Part shown: one piece after another, positions 26,893 through 33,880 of the stretch
Layout: every line of letters starts with the position of its first letter
Position numbering within the stretch: the first letter of the stretch is position 1
Assembly: GCF_014653175.1 (NCBI RefSeq)
Contig: NZ_BNAG01000002.1
Coordinates: 124,001-188,000 of the forward strand
Direction: 5' to 3'
Origin: Roseivirga thermotolerans
GTDB taxonomy: Bacteria; Bacteroidota; Bacteroidia; Cytophagales; Cyclobacteriaceae
Length of the DNA stretch: 64,000 nucleotides
Made by a program: the position numbers and the translations under genes
Notes under the pieces: generated by a model
Databases searched by the model: none
Seen by the model: only the letters and a program-made list of their open reading frames with translations
What the model was told of the DNA's origin: nothing

Positions 26893-27867
26893 ATGTCCAA
26901 TTCACCCATTTCAGCATTTATAGAAAAACACTACCGCCACTTCAATGCCGCAGCTCTGGTAGATGCCGCCAAAGGCTATCAACTGCACTTGGCCGAAGGA
27001 GGTAAAATGATGGTTACACTGGCAGGAGCCATGAGTACCGCTGAACTAGGGCTAAGTCTGGCTGAAATGATCAGGCAAGACAAAATAGATATTATATCCT
27101 GCACAGGGGCCAACCTGGAAGAAGATATTATGAACCTGGTGGCTCACTCGCACTACAAAAGAGTGCCCAATTACAGAGACTTGACCCCTCAGGAAGAATG
27201 GGATCTTTTAGAACAAGGTCTGAACCGGGTAACCGATACCTGCATACCGGAAGAAGAGGCCTTCAGAAGGCTTCAGAAGCATATTCACTACCAGTGGAAG
27301 AAAGCTGAAGATGCCGGAGAGCGCTACTTCCCACATGAATACATGTATAAAATGTTGTTGTCGGGCGATTTGGAGCAATACTATGAGATAGACCCAAAAA
27401 ACAGTTGGATGCTAGCCGCAGCCGAAAAAAACCTACCCATTGTTGTGCCCGGTTGGGAAGACTCTACAATGGGGAACATCTTTGCTTCTTACTGTATAAA
27501 AGGAGAACTAAAGGCTTCTACCATGAAATCAGGTATCGAATATATGGTGTGGTTGGCCGACTGGTATAAAAACAACTCAGAAGGTAAAGGAGTAGGCTTT
27601 TTCCAGATTGGTGGAGGAATTGCCGGTGACTTCCCCATATGTGTTGTGCCAATGATGTATCAAGATTTAGAGATGCACGATATACCTTTCTGGAGCTATT
27701 TCTGCCAAATTTCAGATTCAACCACCAGTTATGGTTCTTACTCCGGTGCCGTGCCTAACGAAAAAATCACCTGGGGTAAGCTCGATATCGATACCCCCAA
27801 GTTTGTGGTAGAGTCAGATGCCACCATTGTGGCTCCACTTATGTTTGCCTACATATTGGGTTGGTAA
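26893..27867 (+). CDS. speY: deoxyhypusine-synthase-family protein, probable homospermidine synthase
   Basis: 324 residues from ATG 26893. NAD-dependent deoxyhypusine synthase fold: the G-A-M-S-T-A-E-L-G motif near 42-50, S-C-T-G-A-N-L-E-E-D-I, and G-G-G-I-A-G-D-F-P for NAD. The catalytic lysine is conserved in I-T-W-G-K-L, matching S-W-G-K-I of human DHS (K329). Bacteria lack eIF5A, so hypusine formation is not expected. Such bacterial proteins transfer an aminobutyl group to putrescine, giving homospermidine. The locus (arginine decarboxylase, this gene, ureohydrolase) fits polyamine synthesis. The arginase-family gene follows after 13 bases. Confidence 0.85.
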   Translation: MSNSPISAFIEKHYRHFNAAALVDAAKGYQLHLAEGGKMMVTLAGAMSTAELGLSLAEMIRQDKIDIISCTGANLEEDIMNLVAHSHYKRVPNYRDLTPQEEWDLLEQGLNRVTDTCIPEEEAFRRLQKHIHYQWKKAEDAGERYFPHEYMYKMLLSGDLEQYYEIDPKNSWMLAAAEKNLPIVVPGWEDSTMGNIFASYCIKGELKASTMKSGIEYMVWLADWYKNNSEGKGVGFFQIGGGIAGDFPICVVPMMYQDLEMHDIPFWSYFCQISDSTTSYGSYSGAVPNEKITWGKLDIDTPKFVVESDATIVAPLMFAYILGW

Positions 27868-27880
27868 CTTTCATAAAACC

Positions 27881-28831
27881 ATGAGAAAGATAAGGCTAGT
27901 CGAAGTTCGTTCCGAAATTGCCGCAGGCACTCGCGGAGCGAGCATGGGCATTGATGCCATGAAAATCGCGAGTATCAAGCGGCACTCCGATTTTTTTATG
28001 CGCTTTGAACCGGTGAGCATACAAGATGAAAACCGTTTGCTTTTTCGCGAACCACAGTATGCTTTTGCCAAGTATGCCGAAGGAGTATATACCATGGTAA
28101 ACCGGGTATGCCAGAACATTGCCGACCTAAGAACAGAGGGGCTATTTCCTATTGTGTTGGCCGGAGACCACTCTACGGCAGCAGGCACTATTTGTGGCAT
28201 TAAAAAAGCACACCCCGAAAAGAGACTTGGAGTTATTTGGATAGACGCCCATGCCGATTTTCATTCGCCATATACCACACCATCGGGCAATATGCATGGC
28301 ATGCCCCTGGCAATGGTTACTGCTACCGACAATGAGGAGTGCGAGAGCAATGATGTGGAAGAAGAGACTGAAGCCATTTGGGAGCGGATAAAGCAAATAG
28401 GAGCCAACGGGCCCAAAATAAGCCCTTCTGATATTGTATATATAGGCGTACGAGATACGGAAAAAGCCGAAGACCACCTGATTGAAAAATTTGGCATAAA
28501 GAACTTTACGACCGAAGAGCTAAACGACAAAGGAGTGGTTACCGTGGCCAAAGAGGCTCTTCAACTCCTCAAAGATTGTGATCAAATCTACATTTCTTTC
28601 GATGTAGACAGTCTGGATACATCCGTTTCTACCGGCACAGGAACCCCCGTGCCCAATGGGCTCACCAAAGAGCAGGCTTTTGAGCTAAATCAGGAGTTGA
28701 TTAAAGATAAAAGGGTTTGTTGTTGGGAAATTGTAGAGGTGAACCCAACTTTGGACACTGAAAACAAAATGGCCGAAATAGCATTCGAGATTTTAGAGGC
28801 CACAACCGATTCGCTGATAGAGAATTTCTAA
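27881..28831 (+). CDS. arginase/agmatinase-family ureohydrolase
   Basis: 316 residues from ATG 27881. Binuclear manganese motifs are intact: A-G-D-H-S, D-A-H-A-D-F-H-S and S-F-D-V-D-S-L-D, followed by G-T-G-T-P-V-P-N-G-L-T. The enzyme hydrolyses a guanidino group to urea. With arginine decarboxylase encoded next door, agmatine to putrescine is the expected reaction, although the sequence resembles arginases, and arginine to ornithine cannot be excluded. argS follows after 3 bases, so it is in an operon with the DHS-like gene and argS. Confidence 0.88.
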   Translation: MRKIRLVEVRSEIAAGTRGASMGIDAMKIASIKRHSDFFMRFEPVSIQDENRLLFREPQYAFAKYAEGVYTMVNRVCQNIADLRTEGLFPIVLAGDHSTAAGTICGIKKAHPEKRLGVIWIDAHADFHSPYTTPSGNMHGMPLAMVTATDNEECESNDVEEETEAIWERIKQIGANGPKISPSDIVYIGVRDTEKAEDHLIEKFGIKNFTTEELNDKGVVTVAKEALQLLKDCDQIYISFDVDSLDTSVSTGTGTPVPNGLTKEQAFELNQELIKDKRVCCWEIVEVNPTLDTENKMAEIAFEILEATTDSLIENF

Positions 28832-28834
28832 CTA

Positions 28835-30637
28835 ATGGAGCAAGCAATTAAGCAGGGTATAGCTGAGGCACTCGAAACACTGTATTCACACCAACTGGCG
28901 ACTGAAGATATAGCTCTTCAGCCGACCCGTAAAGAGTTTGAAGGTACCTACACCTACATCACCTTTCCGCTGAGCAGAGTGTCTCGAAAAGGACCGGAAG
29001 AAACTGGAAATGAAATTGGAGAATACCTGGTAAAGCATTGCAAGGCAGTTTCTGCCTACAATACCGTTAAAGGGTTTCTGAATATATCTGTTTCTGAGAG
29101 CTCTCAGGTACAGCAATTTGCAGCCATGTTCAATGGCCAAAGCCCTACAGATTCGCCTGTCTTCCACATGGCTCCAACAGGTAAAACTGTGGTTGTAGAG
29201 TACTCTTCGCCTAATACCAACAAGCCTTTACACTTAGGGCATTTGCGCAATAATTTTTTGGGTAACTCGGTAGCGCGTATACTGGAAGCAGCCGGAAATA
29301 AGGTTGCTAAAGTACAGATTATTAACGATCGTGGAATCCACATCTGTAAGTCTATGCTCGCCTGGCAAAAGTTTGGCAATGGCGAGACCCCTGAATCTTC
29401 AGGTATAAAAGGTGATCACTTAGTGGGCAAATACTACGTGGAGTTCGATAAAGCCTATAAAGCTGAAGTGGCTGAGTTGGTAGCCGGTGGAATGGACAAA
29501 GAGCAGGCAGAGAAGGAAGCTCCTATATTGCTCGAGGCTCAGGAAATGCTTCGTAAGTGGGAAGAGAAAGACCCGGAGGTCTATGCCCTGTGGGAAACCA
29601 TGAACGGATGGGTGTATAGCGGGTTCAATGCCACTTATGAGCGAATGGGAGTAGATTTTGATAAACTCTACTACGAGAGCGATACCTACCTTATTGGCCG
29701 CGACAGAGTGATGGAAGGGCTGGAGAAGGGAGTCTTCTTTAAAAAAGAAGACGGCTCAGTGTGGGTAGACCTTACGGATGAAGGGCTTGATGAAAAGCTA
29801 TTGCTTAGAAAAGACGGTACTTCCGTGTACATGACCCAGGATATTGGTACCGCATTAATGCGATTTGACGATTTTCCGGGACTAAGCCAGCTCATATACA
29901 CAGTGGGCAATGAGCAAGAATATCACTTCAAAGTACTCTTCCTTATTCTCAAAAAACTTGGTTATGAATGGGCCGATGCCTGTTACCATTTGTCCTACGG
30001 TATGGTAGACTTACCAACCGGCAAAATGAAGTCGAGAGAAGGCACCGTTGTAGATGCCGATGACCTGATTCAGGAAATGGTAGATACGGCAAAGGCTCGT
30101 ACAGAAGAACTCGGTAAAATAGATGGCTTTACAGAAGAGCAAGCGGCCGAGCTGTATGAGAAACTAGGGCTTGGTGCCGTAAAATACTATCTAATGAAGG
30201 TAGACCCGCGCAAGCGCATGCTCTTTAACCCGGAAGAGTCCATTGAGTTTCAGGGCAATACCGGACCCTTCATCCAATACACTTATGCACGAATTAGTGC
30301 CATTCTGCGTAAGGCCTCTCAACTGGGGGTGTCCATGCAGAATATAGACTACGATGGGGTCAAAGAAATTCACCAAACAGAGAAAGACCTGATCTTTGCC
30401 ATAGGGCAGTTTAAGGAAAAATTGCAACAGGCGGCCGATGCATATTCTCCGGCCGTAATGGCTCAGTATGCCTATGATATGGCCAAAGACTATAACCGCT
30501 TCTATACCGAACTCTCCATTTTCAATGAAGACGATGAAACTCTAATGCAGTTTAGGGTAGCTCTTTCTGCACTTACCGCAGAAACAATAAAAAGAAGCAT
30601 GGGGTTATTGGGTATTGAAGTGCCTGAAAGAATGTAG
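28835..30637 (+). CDS. argS: arginyl-tRNA synthetase
   Basis: 600 residues, class-I synthetase charging tRNA-Arg. The Arg-tRNA synthetase N-terminal domain is at 1-~115. The HIGH box appears as H-L-G-H-L-R-N-N-F-L-G-N near ~132, after V-E-Y-S-S-P-N-T-N-K-P. The KMSKS equivalent is G-K-M-K-S-R-E-G at ~393-400, then G-A-V-K-Y-Y-L-M and the DALR anticodon-binding domain at the C-terminus with G-N-T-G-P-F-I-Q-Y. Its place 3 bases after the ureohydrolase links arginine use for protein with arginine breakdown in one transcript. Confidence 0.97.
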   Translation: MEQAIKQGIAEALETLYSHQLATEDIALQPTRKEFEGTYTYITFPLSRVSRKGPEETGNEIGEYLVKHCKAVSAYNTVKGFLNISVSESSQVQQFAAMFNGQSPTDSPVFHMAPTGKTVVVEYSSPNTNKPLHLGHLRNNFLGNSVARILEAAGNKVAKVQIINDRGIHICKSMLAWQKFGNGETPESSGIKGDHLVGKYYVEFDKAYKAEVAELVAGGMDKEQAEKEAPILLEAQEMLRKWEEKDPEVYALWETMNGWVYSGFNATYERMGVDFDKLYYESDTYLIGRDRVMEGLEKGVFFKKEDGSVWVDLTDEGLDEKLLLRKDGTSVYMTQDIGTALMRFDDFPGLSQLIYTVGNEQEYHFKVLFLILKKLGYEWADACYHLSYGMVDLPTGKMKSREGTVVDADDLIQEMVDTAKARTEELGKIDGFTEEQAAELYEKLGLGAVKYYLMKVDPRKRMLFNPEESIEFQGNTGPFIQYTYARISAILRKASQLGVSMQNIDYDGVKEIHQTEKDLIFAIGQFKEKLQQAADAYSPAVMAQYAYDMAKDYNRFYTELSIFNEDDETLMQFRVALSALTAETIKRSMGLLGIEVPERM

Positions 30638-30697
30638 TGTAGGAGGGAAGGTCCTGAGCTGCAAAGGATAGGCTTCAGTATCATAAAGACTACCACT

Positions 30698-31204
30698 ATG
30701 AAGTACCTGAGTATAATATGGATCGTTTTACTGCTCCTAAAACCAACTGATATGACGTTTTACGACTTTGAACTAAAAGGAATAGATGGTAAAAAGGTTG
30801 ACCTGAATGCATATAAGGGCAAGAAGGTTCTGGTGGTCAATGTAGCCTCGCGCTGTGGTTATACGCCCCAATACGAAGACCTGCAACAGTTGCATGAGCA
30901 ATTTGGAAATAAGTTGGTGGTACTGGGCTTTCCGGCCAATGATTTTGGCGGACAGGAACCGGGCAGCAACGAAGACATAGTGGAGTTTTGCCAGACCAAC
31001 TATGGGGTTAGCTTCCAACTATTTGAGAAGATTTCGGTAACCGGCAAAGACCGGCACCCACTCTATGAGTGGCTGGAAAAGCAAAGTGGTAAAGCACCCA
31101 ACTGGAATTTCTGCAAATACCTGATTAGTGAAAAAGGTGAAGTACTGGCCTTTTACCCATCGGCTGTAAACCCGCTTGACGAACAAATTACTTCTAAGCT
31201 GTAG
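30698..31204 (+). CDS. glutathione/thioredoxin peroxidase
   Basis: 168 residues with an N-terminal hydrophobic stretch (~3-16) that may be a signal, so it could act in the periplasm. Reduces hydroperoxides. The catalytic cysteine C53 is in V-A-S-R-C-G-Y, and Q86 (F-G-G-Q-E-P-G-S-N) and W136 (W-N-F) complete the tetrad. C98 in E-F-C-Q-T is a candidate resolving cysteine, so the enzyme is probably thioredoxin-dependent rather than glutathione-dependent, as usual for bacteria. menA begins 2 bases after its stop, so they are co-transcribed. Confidence 0.93.
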   Translation: MKYLSIIWIVLLLLKPTDMTFYDFELKGIDGKKVDLNAYKGKKVLVVNVASRCGYTPQYEDLQQLHEQFGNKLVVLGFPANDFGGQEPGSNEDIVEFCQTNYGVSFQLFEKISVTGKDRHPLYEWLEKQSGKAPNWNFCKYLISEKGEVLAFYPSAVNPLDEQITSKL

Positions 31205-31206
31205 GC

Positions 31207-32097
31207 ATGAAAAAATGGCTCCAGGCATTCAGGCTTAGAACACTTCCTTTGGCGCTGGCATCCATAGGTATGGGAGCATTTTTAGCAGCCGCCTCTGGGC
31301 ATTTCAATGCGTTAATATTTAGCCTTTGTGCGCTCACCACCATTCTGCTACAAATACTTTCTAATCTGGCTAACGACTATGGAGATACCGTACATGGTGC
31401 GGATGGAGCCGAAAGAACGGGGCCTAGTAGAGCGGTGCAAAGTGGCCTGATTAGTCAGAGGGCTATGCTACGGGCCATCATCGTTTTTTCTGTGTTGTCT
31501 TTGGCCAGTGGAGTGGCATTGGTCTATGTGGCTTTTGGAAGTTTCGGAGAGTTTTTCTGGTATTTTATGGGCCTTGGAGGCCTGTGTATTTTGGCGGCTA
31601 TCACCTATACGGCTGGTAAAAGGCCCTATGGCTACGCAGGTCTGGGCGACATTAGCGTACTCATATTCTTTGGCTTTGTAGCGGTACTTGGGAGTGCCTT
31701 TTTGTACGAACAGCGCATTAACTGGAACTATATTCTGCCCGCACTAAGCGTAGGATTCTTTTCCGTAGCTGTGCTCAACGTCAACAATATTCGCGATATT
31801 GATTCAGACCGAAAGGCCGGTAAAAAGTCTGTTGCGGTACGCCTGGGGCGCAAAGCAGCAGTAACTTATCATAAGCTACTGCTAGGGCTTGGCTTGGTGT
31901 TTTCTCTGGTTTATGTGGCCACATATTTTGCTGCACCGCAACAATTGTTGTTTGTGTTGGTGGCCCCTCTGTTACTTATGAATGCCAGAGCAGTAAGTAC
32001 CAAAACAGCATCCGAGCAACTAGATCCCTATCTGAAACAAATGGCTTTGAGTACTTTACTCTTTGTGCTACTCTTTGGCTTGGGGCAGCTGCTGTAA
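31207..32097 (+). CDS. menA: 1,4-dihydroxy-2-naphthoate polyprenyltransferase
   Basis: 296 residues, about nine membrane helices of the UbiA superfamily. It attaches the prenyl chain to dihydroxynaphthoate in menaquinone synthesis. The aspartate-rich motif N-L-A-N-D-Y-G-D-T-V-H-G-A-D is at ~53-66, followed by G-P-S-R-A-V-Q-S-G. The second site is N-N-I-R-D-I-D-S-D-R-K-A-G-K. Menaquinone is the quinone used by the cbb3 chain encoded just downstream. The other men genes are not in the window. Confidence 0.94.
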   Translation: MKKWLQAFRLRTLPLALASIGMGAFLAAASGHFNALIFSLCALTTILLQILSNLANDYGDTVHGADGAERTGPSRAVQSGLISQRAMLRAIIVFSVLSLASGVALVYVAFGSFGEFFWYFMGLGGLCILAAITYTAGKRPYGYAGLGDISVLIFFGFVAVLGSAFLYEQRINWNYILPALSVGFFSVAVLNVNNIRDIDSDRKAGKKSVAVRLGRKAAVTYHKLLLGLGLVFSLVYVATYFAAPQQLLFVLVAPLLLMNARAVSTKTASEQLDPYLKQMALSTLLFVLLFGLGQLL

Positions 32098-32114
32098 AGA
32101 CAGTTGGTTTAAGT

Positions 32115-32146
32115 TTTGGCAATCCGGCCTCTCCTCGTTAATTTTA
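32115..32146 (+). promoter_or_regulatory. candidate promoter of the Crp/Fnr gene
   Basis: TTTG at 32115-32118 and TAATTTTA at 32139-32146 are separated by 20 bases, close to the Bacteroidota TTTG / TAnnTTTG promoter, with one mismatch in the last base of the -7 box. The Crp/Fnr ATG is at 32165. Confidence 0.4.
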
Positions 32147-32164
32147 GGTGTTTCCACAGCGTAT

Positions 32165-32887
32165 ATGAGCACCAGAAAATCTTCCCAAATAGACCTTCAA
32201 TGCCAGTTTTGTCAATCAAGAGGAGAGTCTCATTTTTCTGAATTGCCCGAAGACGATCTGGAAGTACTCTCTTCTCACAAGTCTTGTGTGGCCTATAAGA
32301 AGGGCCAAACCCTGTTCTATGAAGGAACACGGCCTATGGGTATTTTCTGTATTAATCATGGCAAGGTGAAGGTGTTTAAAATGGGTTCGAATGGGAAAGA
32401 GCAAATTCTGTTTATTGCTAAACCCGGAGACTTTCTGGGCTACCGCTCCTTGTTGAGCGAGGAATTCTACGGAGCCAGTGCTACTGTATTGGAGCAGGCA
32501 GCTATTTGTTTTATTCCCAAGAGCGATTTCTTCACCATCTTAAACCGCAACCCCGCATTCTTTCAAAAGCTTATGAAAGCAGTGTGTAAGGAATTGGGAG
32601 TAATGGAAGAAAAAATGGCTCAGTTGGCTCAGAAATCCGTTCGAGAACGTCTGGCAGCGACCATCATTATGCTCAAAGAAACCTATGGAATGGAAGGAGA
32701 TGGAAGCGATGTGATAGACATTGCCCTTTCCAGAGAAGATTTGGCGAACATAGTGGGTACTGCCACAGAAACAGTAATTCGCTTACTTTCAGAATTTAAG
32801 TCCGATGGACTCATTGCTCTCAAGGGTAAGAAAATTGAAGTGATTGACGCACAACGCCTTATTCATGAGGCCGATTTTTATGCTTAA
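32165..32887 (+). CDS. Crp/Fnr-family transcriptional regulator, FNR-like
   Basis: 240 residues from ATG 32165; a longer in-frame start at 32063 overlaps menA and is rejected. Cyclic-nucleotide-type sensor domain (residues ~35-150) and a C-terminal winged helix with the recognition segment G-T-A-T-E-T-V-I-R-L-L (E and R as in FNR, Crp). The N-terminus has C13-x-x-C16, with C41 further on and C115 in A-A-I-C-F-I-P, which aligns with E. coli FNR C122. C29 of FNR has no direct match, but C41 could substitute. A [4Fe-4S] oxygen sensor is therefore plausible but not proven. It precedes the cbb3 genes, which carry FNR-like sites. Confidence 0.9.
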   Translation: MSTRKSSQIDLQCQFCQSRGESHFSELPEDDLEVLSSHKSCVAYKKGQTLFYEGTRPMGIFCINHGKVKVFKMGSNGKEQILFIAKPGDFLGYRSLLSEEFYGASATVLEQAAICFIPKSDFFTILNRNPAFFQKLMKAVCKELGVMEEKMAQLAQKSVRERLAATIIMLKETYGMEGDGSDVIDIALSREDLANIVGTATETVIRLLSEFKSDGLIALKGKKIEVIDAQRLIHEADFYA

Positions 32888-33005
32888 GGAGCCACTACTT
32901 TAAGCCCCCTTCATTGTTGCCTTTACAGCAGCCAATCGCTTTGCTCTACTTATAAAAGCTATTTTCGGTGGTTCCCGGTACCTTCCGGTGGCTTGACCCA
33001 TAAAC

Positions 33006-33019
33006 ATGACATTAATCAT
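33006..33019. promoter_or_regulatory. FNR-like operator upstream of usp-ccoI
   Basis: ATGACATTAATCAT has TGA and TCA half-sites separated by six bases, the spacing of FNR TTGAT-N4-ATCAA. Longer arms AACATGA/TCATGTT (33003-33022) are perfect. Its centre, 33012.5, is 51.5 bases upstream of the first base of a perfect TACCTTTG box at 33064. Confidence 0.6.
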
Positions 33020-33063
33020 GTTTTCATCTGATGGCCGTCAATCCCGATGCTTCACAGCCCATT

Positions 33064-33071
33064 TACCTTTG
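33064..33071 (+). promoter_or_regulatory. -7 element TACCTTTG, FNR-site-linked promoter
   Basis: Perfect TAnnTTTG. No TTG lies at the -33 position, as expected for an activator-dependent promoter. The predicted start of transcription (about 33077) is downstream of the ATG at 33047, which is evidence that the downstream GTG at 33095 is the true start codon. Confidence 0.55.
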
Positions 33072-33094
33072 ATTACCCATTGAATTTAAGGCTA

Positions 33095-33877
33095 GTGAAG
33101 CATACCATTCTCATAGTGACCCTTCATTCGAACCGATTAATCCCTCTTTTGGAGGTTATGGAGGATATGCTCCACAAGTCTTATAAGAAATATATAAAGG
33201 CATTTACTCTGGAATTTGCTCACAAACCGGGGCAATTGGTAACAAGCGGTAAACCGGAGGCTGAAGGTATTGACTGGCTGGTGAACAGGGTAGAAGAAGA
33301 CCTGAAGGTGGAAAAGTACGGAGCTCAATTGGGCCATGAGGTAGAGGTTTTTCATAGTGCGGCCAATGATTTTAGAATTGTTAGCCAAAGCACCGTAGCC
33401 GATTTGCTAGTGGTGGAGGTACAAGGGTATGCACAATATGCAAACGAATCGGGCCTTTGGCCACTGATTAAATCGGTGAGTTGTCCCGTGCTACTGTTGC
33501 CGCAATCAGTCAATGTGCAATGTCATGTGGCCGTACATGCCGCAGGCCAGTGTTCGGTACATATGATGAAGAGCTTTATAAAGCTATTCGGGACTCACTA
33601 TCGTGAGCTGCCGCTTTCTTTGTTAATGACCGAGCCAGACAGTACTCTTCAGATGGAAAGCGAGCGGGTATTTATCAACTACCTGCAAATGTATTTTCAG
33701 AACCTGGGTGCTCAGCATGTGTATGACGACATAGCCAATAGCCTTTTCGACTATGTAAGTCGCGAGTGCAACAGCCCCTTATTGCTGGTAGACCAACAGG
33801 TAGGCAAAGTACTGATTGACCAGCCGGAAGCTAATCGGGTACTGATTGATCATCCCATTTTTATTTACAAAGACTAA
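33095..33877 (+). CDS. universal-stress-protein-like protein
   Basis: 260 residues when started at GTG 33095. This start gives M-K-H-T-I-L-I-V-T, the form of a Usp N-terminus, has AAGG at a good ribosome-binding distance, and lies downstream of the inferred promoter; an in-frame ATG at 33047 exists but probably precedes the transcript. The first Usp-like half has A-D-L-L-V-V-E-V-Q-G and ends with C-P-V-L-L-L-P; the second half is more diverged. The ATP-binding G-x2-G-x9-G-S/T of active Usp proteins is not intact, so ATP binding is doubtful. ccoI follows after 3 bases, making usp-ccoI-ccoS-hemN an operon. Confidence 0.7.
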   Translation: MKHTILIVTLHSNRLIPLLEVMEDMLHKSYKKYIKAFTLEFAHKPGQLVTSGKPEAEGIDWLVNRVEEDLKVEKYGAQLGHEVEVFHSAANDFRIVSQSTVADLLVVEVQGYAQYANESGLWPLIKSVSCPVLLLPQSVNVQCHVAVHAAGQCSVHMMKSFIKLFGTHYRELPLSLLMTEPDSTLQMESERVFINYLQMYFQNLGAQHVYDDIANSLFDYVSRECNSPLLLVDQQVGKVLIDQPEANRVLIDHPIFIYKD

Positions 33878-33880
33878 CCC

